Of a stretch of DNA of 64,000 nucleotides, positions 35,042 through 42,824 are shown piece after piece. The notes beneath the pieces were generated by a model. That model was not told the DNA's origin, made no database searches, and saw nothing but the letters and a program-made list of their open reading frames with translations. Origin of the DNA: Mesotaenium endlicherianum (Eukaryota; Streptophyta; Zygnematophyceae; Zygnematales; Mesotaeniaceae). The translations under genes were made by a program, and so were the position numbers. Where the stretch lies: the NCBI GenBank assembly GCA_009602735.1, contig WELA01009514.1:1-64000 (forward strand), in the 5' to 3' direction. Each line of letters begins with the position of its first letter. Position 1 is the first letter of the stretch.

Positions 35042-35112
35042 GGTCATGTGGCCGAGCGGTGAGGCACAGGTCTGCAAAACCTTATACGGCGGTTCAAATC
35101 CGTCCATGACCT
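35042..35112 (+). tRNA. tRNA-Cys (anticodon GCA)
   Basis: The 7-bp acceptor GGTCATG/CATGACC is perfect, with discriminator T as in tRNA-Cys and no encoded CCA. The D-arm contains GGCCGAGCGGTGAGGC, the anticodon loop is TCTGCAAA with GCA, and the T-arm is CGGCGGTTCAAATCCGTC-like. Length is 71 nt, usual for this tRNA. Confidence 0.95.
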
Positions 35113-35151
35113 CGATAATGACAGGTTATCGTACAAGCAATCGAGAAGAGC

Positions 35152-35179
35152 GGGACTGCATTTTTATGCGGTCCCTTTT
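35152..35179 (+). terminator. Terminator of the tRNA-Cys transcript
   Basis: GGGAC-T-GCAT (35152-35161) pairs with ATGC-G-GTCCC (35166-35175) around TTTT, followed by TTTT (35176-35179). It ends 67 nt past the tRNA and touches the stop codon of the convergent paaI. Confidence 0.8.
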
Positions 35180-35603
35180 ATTTGATCAGGTCTTTTTCTG
35201 TTTTATAACAGGTGCCTTTGAACAACGCTACTAATTCATTTCGCTGGTTGGTTACTTCTATCAGGTACAAACCGGTGCGATTGGTTTGGTTGATTTTTTT
35301 GGCTTCTGCGGTTAATATATCGCCTTCCAGTCCGGGCTTGGGGAAAGAGATGGAAACATCCAATGCCACGGTAACTTTGGCATCGCTGTTACAAGCGAAG
35401 GCAAATGCACTGTCGGCCAATGCGAATGTAACACCGCCATGCGCGATGCCAAATCCATTCATCATTTCTTTACGCAATGTCATTTGTATTTTGCTGTAAC
35501 CTTCTTTCACTGCTAAAACGGTAACACCCATCCACTGGCTGAAATAATCTTTCTGCATCATATAGTCTACAGCCTGGCGGGCTAATACATCCTTTTCGTT
35601 CAT
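35178..35603 (-). CDS. paaI: Phenylacetic acid degradation thioesterase PaaI
   Basis: The 141-aa protein is a hotdog-fold thioesterase: a long N-terminal helix, then GFGIAHGGVTFALADSAFAFACNS with the catalytic-region HGG motif, and VALDVSISFPKPGLEGDILTAEAKKI. PaaI hydrolyses ring-hydroxylated phenylacetyl-CoA and other dead-end CoA thioesters, recycling CoA. It is the last gene of the paaABCDGI unit, starting 1 bp after the paaG stop. Confidence 0.92.
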   Translation of the reverse strand: MNEKDVLARQAVDYMMQKDYFSQWMGVTVLAVKEGYSKIQMTLRKEMMNGFGIAHGGVTFALADSAFAFACNSDAKVTVALDVSISFPKPGLEGDILTAEAKKINQTNRTGLYLIEVTNQRNELVALFKGTCYKTEKDLIK

Positions 35604-35604
35604 A

Positions 35605-36381
35605 TCAATATCCTTTAAAAGCGGGAACTCTTTTTTCGAGGAAAGATTTCACTCCTTCTTTGAAATCGTTGGTAGCAGCGGCTTTTTGCTGGTATTCATC
35701 TTCGAGCTGTAGCTGCGCTTCGAGGTGGTTGGTGGCCGATAAATTGAGGGCATGTTTGATATATGCCAATGCCCTGGTGGGTAATTGGGCCAGTGTGGCC
35801 GCCATTTTTTTAGTCTCTGCTGCAAAATCTGCATCATCTATCACTTTATAGAGCATGCCTATTTTTTCGGCTTCGTCTGCCGGCAGTTTTTCACCCAGCA
35901 TCATCAATGCACTCGCTTTCTGCCAGCCAACCAAACGGGGCAGGAGATAAGTGCCGCCGCTATCGGGTATCAATCCTATTTTAGAGAAAGCCTGTATAAA
36001 AGAAGCAGAGCGTGCCGCCACCACTACATCGCAGGCCAATGCCATATTAGCGCCCGCGCCTGCTGCTATGCCATTCACTGCGGCCACCACCGGTTTGGGC
36101 ATGTGACATATACGGGTGATGATGGGGTTGTAATGTTCGCTTAAGATCTTTTGCATGCCGGGACCCTCGGGGTCTGCCACTTCGGCGAGATCCTGTCCCG
36201 CGCAGAATCCTTTGCCGGCTCCTGTGAGATACACACAACGAACTTCATGCAGCGATGCGGCTTCATCGAGACGGGCCTGTAAAAGCAATGCCATCTCACG
36301 GTTGAAAGCGTTGAGTTTATCGGGCCTGTTCAACGTGATATAAGCGATGCCGTTCTCAATATGAAAAAGAATAGGACACAT
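35605..36381 (-). CDS. paaG: Enoyl-CoA hydratase/isomerase family protein, ring-opening isomerase PaaG-like
   Basis: The 258-aa crotonase has the oxyanion-hole motifs GKGFCAGQDLAEV and NGIAAGAGANMALACD, and KIGLIPDSGGTYLLPRLVG with the catalytic Asp region typical of PaaG rather than the Glu-Glu pair of true hydratases. PaaG converts 1,2-epoxyphenylacetyl-CoA into the oxepin form before hydrolytic ring opening by PaaZ. Position between paaD and paaI supports this over PaaF. Confidence 0.9.
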   Translation of the reverse strand: MCPILFHIENGIAYITLNRPDKLNAFNREMALLLQARLDEAASLHEVRCVYLTGAGKGFCAGQDLAEVADPEGPGMQKILSEHYNPIITRICHMPKPVVAAVNGIAAGAGANMALACDVVVAARSASFIQAFSKIGLIPDSGGTYLLPRLVGWQKASALMMLGEKLPADEAEKIGMLYKVIDDADFAAETKKMAATLAQLPTRALAYIKHALNLSATNHLEAQLQLEDEYQQKAAATNDFKEGVKSFLEKRVPAFKGY

Positions 36382-36423
36382 AGCCGATGAATCTGTTATT
36401 AAAGATACGCATTCATTTTTGCG

Positions 36424-36915
36424 TTAATGACATTTGAAATAATCGAAAGGCTCCTGGCAGTCGTTGCACTGGTAAAGGGCTTTGCAGGCCGTAGAGCCAA
36501 AACGGGAAACCAACTGTGTATGATAAGAGCCGCAATGCGGGCATTGTACAGCCTCTTCTTCCTGGAAAGCGTCGGGCGTGCATACCAGTTGCTTGTGATT
36601 GGGGGGCGCTATGCCATAGGCTTTCAGTTTTTGTTTGCCGCTTTCGCTCATCCAATCGGTGGTCCAGGCCGGAGACAATACCTGCTTTACCTGTACCTGT
36701 GTAAACCCTTCCTGTAACAGCGCCATCCGTATACTCATGCCAATGACGTCCATGGCGGGACAACCGGAATAGGTAGGTGTGATCACTACTTCCACTTCCT
36801 GTTTACTCTTTACATGCACTTCCCGCACAATGCCCAGGTCGAGGATGCTTAATACAGGCACTTCAGGGTCGAATATGTTTTCAAACAGTTTCCATATCGT
36901 AGCTTCATTTACCAT
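36424..36915 (-). CDS. paaD: Phenylacetyl-CoA epoxidase subunit PaaD (MIP18-like)
   Basis: I start at ATG 36915-36913, which overlaps the paaC stop by 7 bp; the longer open frame is antisense-like read-through into paaC. The 163-aa protein has the MIP18/DUF59 domain (about 5-80; FDPEVPVLSILDLGIVREV, PTYSGCPAMDVI) and a C-terminal zinc-ribbon-like pair CPHCGSYHT / CNDC. PaaD is an assembly or iron-sulphur maturation factor of the PaaABCE epoxidase. Confidence 0.93.
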   Translation of the reverse strand: MVNEATIWKLFENIFDPEVPVLSILDLGIVREVHVKSKQEVEVVITPTYSGCPAMDVIGMSIRMALLQEGFTQVQVKQVLSPAWTTDWMSESGKQKLKAYGIAPPNHKQLVCTPDAFQEEEAVQCPHCGSYHTQLVSRFGSTACKALYQCNDCQEPFDYFKCH

Positions 36916-37649
36916 CTTGCGCCGGGATAGGTTCTTTGCAAGCTCTGCATTTCGGCCAGTATATAACCGAGGTGTTCTGTATGGGTGCCTTCTTTGCCGC
37001 CTTTTTGCATCCAGCCTTGCTGGGATAATGCCAATGTTGCTTCGTCCAGTATTGCTGCAACTTTCTGTTGCCACTGCATTTGAACAACGTTCAGGTCAAC
37101 ACCAAAGCCTGGTGTTTCGTATGCAGCAGGTACAAAAAGTTCTCCTGTATAAGACCATAAGTTGTCAACCGCTTCTTCCATTTTTTGTTTGCTTTCTTCT
37201 GTTCCGTCGCCCAAACGGATTACCCATTCACTGCTCCAGCGAACATGATAAGTGACTTCTTTCAGCGATTTTTCGGCAATGGCAGCCAGTTGCACATCAG
37301 TGCTATTGATCAGTTGCTGGAACAAATAGTATTGATAGGTGCTGAAAAAGAATTGACGTAACACGGTTTGTCCCCAATGGCCATTGGGCAATTCCACCAA
37401 CAGGCAATTCTTGTATGCTCTTTCATCGCGCAGGTAAGCCAGCGTATCTTCTGTTGCATCACCCCCTTGTATCGATGCGGCATACTGGTACAAGTTGCGT
37501 GCCTGTCCAATGAGGTCGAGTGCAATATTGGTCAATGCAATATCCTGTTCCAGCACCGGTCCGTGACCGCACCATTCGCTGTTGCGATGTCCTAATATCA
37601 GTGCACTGTCGGCCAGGAATAAGCAATAATGGAAAAGAGGATCATGCAT
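36909..37649 (-). CDS. paaC: Phenylacetyl-CoA epoxidase structural subunit PaaC
   Basis: The 246-aa ferritin-like helical protein starts FHYCLFLADSALILGHRNSEWCGHGPVLEQDIALTNIALDLIGQARNLY, characteristic of PaaC, and includes KEVTYHVRWSSEWVIRLGDGTEES. PaaC is the catalytically inactive structural partner of PaaA in the heterotetrameric epoxidase core. It lies 3 bp after paaB and overlaps paaD by 7 bp. Confidence 0.95.
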   Translation of the reverse strand: MHDPLFHYCLFLADSALILGHRNSEWCGHGPVLEQDIALTNIALDLIGQARNLYQYAASIQGGDATEDTLAYLRDERAYKNCLLVELPNGHWGQTVLRQFFFSTYQYYLFQQLINSTDVQLAAIAEKSLKEVTYHVRWSSEWVIRLGDGTEESKQKMEEAVDNLWSYTGELFVPAAYETPGFGVDLNVVQMQWQQKVAAILDEATLALSQQGWMQKGGKEGTHTEHLGYILAEMQSLQRTYPGARW

Positions 37650-37652
37650 GAT

Positions 37653-38021
37653 CTAAATATGTTTCAGTTCCTGTGGAAGATCGTAAAAAGTAGGATGCCG
37701 GTAAGCTTTATCATTCGCGGGATCGTACAAAGAGGCTGCTTCATCGGGATTGCTGGCATGGATGTATTTGCTTTCCACTACCCAGATGCTCACGCCTTCC
37801 ATCCTGCGGGTATACACATCCCTTGCATTCTCTATAGCCATCGCTGCATCGGCTGCGTGCAGACTGCCCACATGTTTGTGATCGAGCCCCTGTTTGCTGC
37901 GGATGAATATTTCCCATAAAGGCCATTCATGCTTGTTGCGTGCTCCCGTGGAAACATCGGCAGGTCCCTGTTTCGATTCACCGTAATCGCCGTAATAATA
38001 TTTCCGGATATATGCTTTCAT
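37653..38021 (-). CDS. paaB: Phenylacetyl-CoA epoxidase subunit PaaB
   Basis: The 122-aa protein has the PaaB core WPLWEIFIRSKQGLDHKHVGSLHAADAAMAIENARDVYTRR and SIWVVESKYI. It bridges PaaAC heterodimers in the phenylacetyl-CoA monooxygenase complex. The N-terminal 30 residues (GDYGESKQGPADVSTGARNK) are longer and more polar than in E. coli PaaB. It follows paaA by 8 bp. Confidence 0.94.
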   Translation of the reverse strand: MKAYIRKYYYGDYGESKQGPADVSTGARNKHEWPLWEIFIRSKQGLDHKHVGSLHAADAAMAIENARDVYTRRMEGVSIWVVESKYIHASNPDEAASLYDPANDKAYRHPTFYDLPQELKHI

Positions 38022-38029
38022 GACAATAA

Positions 38030-38962
38030 TTAAGCTGCTTGTTGTTTCTTTTTCGATGCATGTGCGGCAGCGGCTTCACGCACCCAGGCGCCATCTTCCC
38101 AGGCTTTCCTGCGGGCGTTGAGCCTTTCTTTGTTGCAGGGGCCATTGCCCTGTATCACCTGCCAGAACTCATCCCAATTGATAGCGCCAAAATCATAATG
38201 TCCTCTTGCTTCATTCCAACGCAGATCCGGATCGGGCAAACTGAGGTTCAACGTCTTTACCTGCTCTGCGCAGATATCGATGAATTTCTGACGCAGTTCA
38301 TCGTTGCTGAAACGTTTGATCTTCCATTTCATACTCAACTGTGAATTAGGACTCTCATCGTCTTTCGGCCCAAACATCATGACACTGGGCCACCACCAGC
38401 GGTTCACGGCATCCTGTGCCATCGCGCGTTGCGCTTCGGTACCGCGACTCAGCGTAAGCAGTATTTCAAAACCCTGTCGTTGATGAAAACTTTCTTCTTT
38501 GCACACACGCACCATGGCGCGGGCATAAGGTCCGTAACTGGTTCTGCACAAAGGCACCTGGTTCATGATGGCCGCACCGTCTACCAGCCAGCCGATAGCG
38601 CCCATATCGGCCCAGGTGAGGGTAGGGTAATTGAAGATGGAAGAATATTTTGCTTTGCCGCTGTGCAGTTGCTCGTACATTTCATCGCGACTGATGCCCA
38701 ATGTTTCAGCAGCTGAATACAAATAAAGACCATGACCTGCTTCATCCTGTACCTTGGCCAATAAAATGGCTTTGCGGCGCAGGTTGGGTGCACGCGTGAT
38801 CCAGTTGCCTTCGGGCAGCATGCCTACGATTTCACTATGTGCATGCTGACTGATCTGCCGGATCAATGTTTGCCGGTATTTTTCCGGCATCCAGTCGCGC
38901 GGCTCGATCCTGATCTCTTTATCGATCTTATCCTGGAATATAGCTTCATTAGTTAAGCCCAT
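38030..38962 (-). CDS. paaA: Phenylacetyl-CoA epoxidase catalytic subunit PaaA
   Basis: The 310-aa ferritin-like protein carries the di-iron ligands (region [20 protein letters not shown] and the later [17 protein letters not shown]) and the family-typical [19 protein letters not shown]. PaaA epoxidises the aromatic ring of phenylacetyl-CoA with O2 and electrons from PaaE. First gene of the paaABCDGI unit; a PaaR-type operator lies 45 bp upstream. Confidence 0.95.
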   Translation of the reverse strand: MGLTNEAIFQDKIDKEIRIEPRDWMPEKYRQTLIRQISQHAHSEIVGMLPEGNWITRAPNLRRKAILLAKVQDEAGHGLYLYSAAETLGISRDEMYEQLHSGKAKYSSIFNYPTLTWADMGAIGWLVDGAAIMNQVPLCRTSYGPYARAMVRVCKEESFHQRQGFEILLTLSRGTEAQRAMAQDAVNRWWWPSVMMFGPKDDESPNSQLSMKWKIKRFSNDELRQKFIDICAEQVKTLNLSLPDPDLRWNEARGHYDFGAINWDEFWQVIQGNGPCNKERLNARRKAWEDGAWVREAAAAHASKKKQQAA

Positions 38963-39006
38963 GACGAATTCTTTGCTGTAAAAATACGAAAGAATACACT
39001 ATAATG

Positions 39007-39020
39007 CTAACGGGCGTTAG
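39007..39020. promoter_or_regulatory. PaaR-type operator upstream of paaA
   Basis: CTAACG-GG-CGTTAG is an inverted repeat with perfect 6-bp arms, 45 bp upstream of the paaA start and in its promoter region. It agrees with the CNAACGNNCGTTNG site reported for TetR-type PaaR in Thermus. A sister site occurs at the tetR promoter (41591-41604). Confidence 0.7.
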
Positions 39021-39239
39021 TGTGTTCGGATGTTATTCGATGGATGTTCGTAGTTGACAGGTACCAAATAAGTACTTCCGTAGGGGCGGGAGCTGTTTTC
39101 TTCATTGTAGAGGTGAAGAAAAGGCGAAGGATGAGCGCATAAGGGGCGACCCACGTATTGACCAGGTATGGCAGCGCATCTTTGAACCGTACCTGAAAAA
39201 GCGAAGTAAGACTACTCCTTCTTTCCTTATCTTTCTGCA

Positions 39240-39896
39240 ATGAAAAAATCATTTCTTTTTTTACTGACTTGTTTTTCCGGCCTGCTGTTGACAGCACAAG
39301 TTCCTTTTCAGGAAGAGATTGATGCGTTTAAAAAAGCAGACAGTATCAAGGCACCGTTGCCAGGCAGTATTTTATTTGTAGGTAGTTCCTCCTTCCGCAA
39401 ATGGCAGGATGTGCAAGCGTATTTTCCCGGCTATGGCATTATCAACCGGGGCTTTGGCGGTTCTACATTGCCCGACCTTATTCATTTTGCGCCGGATGTA
39501 ATCTATGCTTACAAGCCTTCACAGATCGTTATCTATTGTGGTGATAATGACCTGGCTGTATCGGATACAGTAACGGCGCAAATAGTATTGAAAAGGTTTA
39601 AACAATTGTTTGGTATGATCAGGCATACATTGGGTGAAGTACCGGTAGCGTATGTATCCATCAAACCAAGTCCCAGCCGCTGGCGCCTGGAGCATGTGAT
39701 CAACGAAGCAAACCACCTGATCGCACAGTTCATGGCCAGGCAACGCAAAGCAACATTTATTGATATTCATCGTCCCATGCTGCGGGCAGATGGAATTGTA
39801 AACGGCGCATTATTTACCAGCGACAGTTTGCACATGAATGAAAAAGGATACAAGTTATGGCAGGGCATCATCCGGCCTCATTTGAAAAAAGGATGA
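39240..39896 (+). CDS. Secreted GDSL/SGNH hydrolase
   Basis: The 218-aa precursor has a signal peptide (FLFLLTCFSGLLLTAQ). SGNH blocks are visible: block I ILFVGSSSFRKW (Ser), block II NRGFGGST (Gly), block III YCGDNDLA (Asn), block V TSDSLHMNEKGY (Asp and His). Such enzymes are esterases or lipases acting on acyl or acetyl esters. It sits on the opposite strand between paaA and paaE, and its stop directly abuts the paaE stop, so it is an insertion in the paa locus with no evident phenylacetate role. Confidence 0.9.
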   Translation: MKKSFLFLLTCFSGLLLTAQVPFQEEIDAFKKADSIKAPLPGSILFVGSSSFRKWQDVQAYFPGYGIINRGFGGSTLPDLIHFAPDVIYAYKPSQIVIYCGDNDLAVSDTVTAQIVLKRFKQLFGMIRHTLGEVPVAYVSIKPSPSRWRLEHVINEANHLIAQFMARQRKATFIDIHRPMLRADGIVNGALFTSDSLHMNEKGYKLWQGIIRPHLKKG

Positions 39897-40979
39897 TCAT
39901 TTGGCATCGAAATCCACTACCAACCTGGCCGATCTCGGGTGCGACTGGCAGGTAAGAATAAAACCGCGCGCCAGTTCTTCCGGTTCCAGTCCGTAGTTGA
40001 CATCCATGGCTACTTCTCCTTCCACCAGTTTGGCACGGCAGGTGCAACATACGCCACCTTTGCAGGAGTATGGGAGGTCGGCGCCTTGCTTCAAAGCGGC
40101 GTCCAGTATGGCTTCTTCATCGTAGCCGAGATCGAAATCAAAACTTACGCCATCGAGCCTTACGGTGATCTTGCTCTTTGCCTGGCTTTCTTTTTTGCTT
40201 GCTTCCCTGATGGCAACAGGTGTTGATTGGCCTGGTGAAGAGAACAATTCAAAATGAATGTTCTTTTTGGCAACGCCGGCTTTTTCCAATTGTTCTTTCA
40301 CGGTAAAGATCATGGCTTCCGGGCCACAGATGAAAAATTCATCAGCGCTCTGCACATCGATCATTTTATCAAAGAGCAGCTTGCATTTTGCTTCATCGAT
40401 ATGTCCTGCATTGATGGGCGCGTCTGTTTTTTCGCGGGAGAGTATATAAACGATTTGCAAACGATCGATGTATTTGTTTTTTAGTCCTTCCAGCTCTTCC
40501 CTGAAAATAATGGAATGCCTGTTGCGGTTGCCATATATCAATGTGAAGCTGCTGTTGGGCTCGGTGCGCAATACGGTTTTGATGGTGGAGAACAGGGGTG
40601 TGATGCCGCTGCCGGCTGCAAAAGCAACGTATTGTTTGTGATGAGTGGGATGCAGTTCGGTAAAGAAATTACCCATGGGAGGCATCAATTCTAACACATC
40701 GCCCACTTTTAATTGTTCATTGGCGAAAGCGGAAAACAGGCCCTGGTCTATTTTCTTCACTGCAATGCGAAACTCATCACAGTCAAGCGGAGAGCTGCAA
40801 AGAGAATAAGAGCGGCGGAGTTCCTGTCCGTTCACGAAGGCACGCAACGTAATGTGCTGCCCATGCTTGTATTGAAAAATAGGTTTTAAAGGATCGGGAA
40901 TATCAAAACGGATGGAAACACAATCATTCGTTTCTTTCCTGATTTCCTTTACCGCTAACGGGTGAAAATGGGATGACAT
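39897..40979 (-). CDS. paaE: Phenylacetyl-CoA epoxidase reductase PaaE
   Basis: The 360-aa protein has three domains: FAD-binding (about 1-105; LRRSYSLCSSP), NAD(P)-binding (about 110-240; VAFAAGSGITPLFSTIKTVL, EFFICGPEAMI), and C-terminal plant-type ferredoxin (about 270-360) with cysteines in YSCKGGVCCTCRAKL and LTCQ. It passes electrons from NADPH to the PaaA di-iron centre. It begins 1 bp after the tetR stop, forming a tetR-paaE unit. Confidence 0.95.
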   Translation of the reverse strand: MSSHFHPLAVKEIRKETNDCVSIRFDIPDPLKPIFQYKHGQHITLRAFVNGQELRRSYSLCSSPLDCDEFRIAVKKIDQGLFSAFANEQLKVGDVLELMPPMGNFFTELHPTHHKQYVAFAAGSGITPLFSTIKTVLRTEPNSSFTLIYGNRNRHSIIFREELEGLKNKYIDRLQIVYILSREKTDAPINAGHIDEAKCKLLFDKMIDVQSADEFFICGPEAMIFTVKEQLEKAGVAKKNIHFELFSSPGQSTPVAIREASKKESQAKSKITVRLDGVSFDFDLGYDEEAILDAALKQGADLPYSCKGGVCCTCRAKLVEGEVAMDVNYGLEPEELARGFILTCQSHPRSARLVVDFDAK

Positions 40980-41573
40980 TTATTTATTCGTTAATCCGCC
41001 TACCAGTATGGTGATCATGTTTTCTTCCAGTTCTTCTGCACTGATCCTTTGCTTGGAGCGGTGCCAGCTTTCAATGCCGCTCACTGCGTGCAACATGATG
41101 AGTACGGCGGTGGGTGCGTCTATTTTTTTGATCTCTTTATTGCGAATGCCTGCTTCGATGATGGAAGCAAAGCGTTTGCGGTAGATGCGGCGCTGGTTCT
41201 GATAATTCGAAAGATAAGGATCGGCCAGGTGCTTCCATTCGCGGTCGCTCACATAAACTTCTTCGTAATGATGCACCATTTCATCGATGTGAAAGCGCAT
41301 CAACTTTTCAATTTTCTCTATGGCGGTGATCTTTTCTGCTTCTACTTCGTCTATATAATGCATGAAACGGTTGGCAACACTGAAGCATAATTCGTGCAGC
41401 AATTCGGTTTTGGATTTGATGTGGTTGTACAGGCTGGCTGCTTCCACACCTACTGCTTCAGCAAGATCGCGCATGCTGGCAGCTTTGAAACCTTTCTCCC
41501 TGAAAAGGGCAGCTGCTTTGGTAACGATCACCTCTTTACGCGATACGTTTTTCTCTGTTTTTATCCTGGCCAT
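40980..41573 (-). CDS. TetR family regulator, probable PaaR
   Basis: The 197-aa protein has an N-terminal TetR HTH (EVIVTKAAALFREKGFKAASMRDLAEAVGVEAASLYNHIKSKTELL) and a helical ligand-binding domain. Its position upstream of paaE and the matching palindromes at its own and the paaA promoters point to repression relieved by phenylacetyl-CoA, as in Thermus and Burkholderia PaaR. The ligand is inferred from context. Confidence 0.88.
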   Translation of the reverse strand: MARIKTEKNVSRKEVIVTKAAALFREKGFKAASMRDLAEAVGVEAASLYNHIKSKTELLHELCFSVANRFMHYIDEVEAEKITAIEKIEKLMRFHIDEMVHHYEEVYVSDREWKHLADPYLSNYQNQRRIYRKRFASIIEAGIRNKEIKKIDAPTAVLIMLHAVSGIESWHRSKQRISAEELEENMITILVGGLTNK

Positions 41574-41590
41574 AACGCGAATATAACATA

Positions 41591-41604
41591 CTAACGCGTG
41601 TTAG
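41591..41604. promoter_or_regulatory. PaaR-type operator upstream of tetR-paaE
   Basis: CTAACGCGTGTTAG has 5-bp arms CTAAC/GTTAG and differs from the paaA operator at three positions. It lies 18 bp upstream of the tetR start, adjacent to a TATATTCG box (-7-like, minus strand), consistent with autoregulation. Confidence 0.65.
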
Positions 41605-41700
41605 GGAAATAATCGCAGCTTAAAATCTTATTATGTTAGTTTTTTTATACTCCTTTGAAAGACCTAGTTTCGCTCCCCGGTAACCAACCTTATATCCATT

Positions 41701-42621
41701 ATGTCATTAGTTGTTGTCGGATCCATGGCTTTCGACGCCATTGAAACCCCTTTCGGGAAAAGTGATAAGATCATTGGCGGAGCGGGCACTTATATTGCCT
41801 GGTGCGCTTCCAACTTCACCCCGGTTAAACAGATATCTGTAGTAGGCGGCGATTTTCCGCAGTCAGAACTGGATGCGCTTACTGCCAGGGGCGTTACCCT
41901 GGAAGGGGTGCAGGTGAAAAAGGACGAAAAAACCTTTTTTTGGAGCGGCCGCTACCACATGGATATGAACACCCGCGACACGCTGGATACACAGTTGAAC
42001 GTGCTGGCCAATTTTGAGCCGGTGGTGCCTGAAAGCTACCAGGACTGTGAGTTTCTGATGCTGGGCAACCTGCTTCCATCTGTACAACGCAGTGTGATAG
42101 AGCAATTGAAGACCCGTCCGAAACTCATCGTTATGGACACCATGAATTTCTGGATGGAAGTGGCCATGGATGAATTGAAGAAGACCCTGGCCATGGTGGA
42201 TGTATTGATGGTGAACGACAGTGAAGCCCGCCAGCTGAGCGGAGAATTTTCATTGGTGAAAGCTGCAGCAGTTATTGAAAAAATGGGCCCCCGCTTTGTG
42301 ATCATCAAAAAGGGAGAACACGGCGCGCTGCTGTTCCATGAGAATAAGGTATTCTTTGCTCCCGCCCTGCCCCTGGAAGATGTGTTCGACCCCACCGGAG
42401 CCGGCGATACTTTTGCCGGAGGCTTTATCGGCCACCTGGCTAAAACCCGCGATATCTCTTTCGAGAATATGAAAACAGCCATTATCCTGGGTAGCGCTAT
42501 GGCCTCGTTCTGCGTAGAGAAATTCGGTACGCAACGCCTGCGCGAGATTGGCAAAAGTGATATCGATGCACGCCTTGAACAGTTTGTGCAACTGGTGAAT
42601 TTTGACATTGATTTGGTTTAA
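41701..42621 (+). CDS. PfkB/ribokinase family sugar kinase
   Basis: The 306-aa protein has the PfkB N-terminal region (VVGSMAFDAIETPFGKSDKIIGGAGTYIAWCAS) and C-terminal signature FDPTGAGDTFAGGFIGHLA with the catalytic Asp. NDSEARQLSGE is the helix preceding the ATP site. It phosphorylates a sugar or nucleoside; the substrate is unknown. The gene stands alone between tetR (divergent) and the asd leader. Confidence 0.9.
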   Translation: MSLVVVGSMAFDAIETPFGKSDKIIGGAGTYIAWCASNFTPVKQISVVGGDFPQSELDALTARGVTLEGVQVKKDEKTFFWSGRYHMDMNTRDTLDTQLNVLANFEPVVPESYQDCEFLMLGNLLPSVQRSVIEQLKTRPKLIVMDTMNFWMEVAMDELKKTLAMVDVLMVNDSEARQLSGEFSLVKAAAVIEKMGPRFVIIKKGEHGALLFHENKVFFAPALPLEDVFDPTGAGDTFAGGFIGHLAKTRDISFENMKTAIILGSAMASFCVEKFGTQRLREIGKSDIDARLEQFVQLVNFDIDLV

Positions 42622-42651
42622 TAACAGATTTACCACTATCTTCGCCGGGCA

Positions 42652-42696
42652 ATGATGAACATGAAACATACAAAACGTATTAAGAAACCTCTCTGA
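42652..42696 (+). CDS. Leader peptide of asd (candidate attenuator)
   Basis: A 14-codon ORF, MMNMKHTKRIKKPL, is rich in Met (3), Lys (4), with Thr and Ile: all end products of the pathway through aspartate semialdehyde. GGGAAGG (42698-42704) directly after it can pair with CCTTCCC (42743-42749), which is also the left side of the terminator below, so two exclusive structures exist. This is the layout of ribosome-mediated attenuation. The alternative is a chance ORF before the terminator of the PfkB gene. Confidence 0.5.
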   Translation: MMNMKHTKRIKKPL

Positions 42697-42737
42697 CGGG
42701 AAGGTGCCTGATCGTTTGTGTATGACAAAATATACTC

Positions 42738-42773
42738 AGAGGCCTTCCCAAACAGGAAGGCCTCTTTCTTTTT
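42738..42773 (+). terminator. Rho-independent terminator/attenuator upstream of asd
   Basis: AGAGGCCTTCC (42738-42748) pairs perfectly with GGAAGGCCTCT (42755-42765) around 6 nt, followed by TTTCTTTTT. It sits 52 bp before the asd start and 117 bp after the PfkB stop. Confidence 0.85.
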
Positions 42774-42824
42774 AATCAACCTCAAAAAAAAGGGATACGT
42801 AACCCTTAAAAAAACGTAGACAAA

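Noticed and set aside
36916-37074. N-terminal extension of PaaD
   Set aside because: It is the paaC coding region read in another frame; the ATG overlapping the paaC stop gives the normal PaaD N-terminus.
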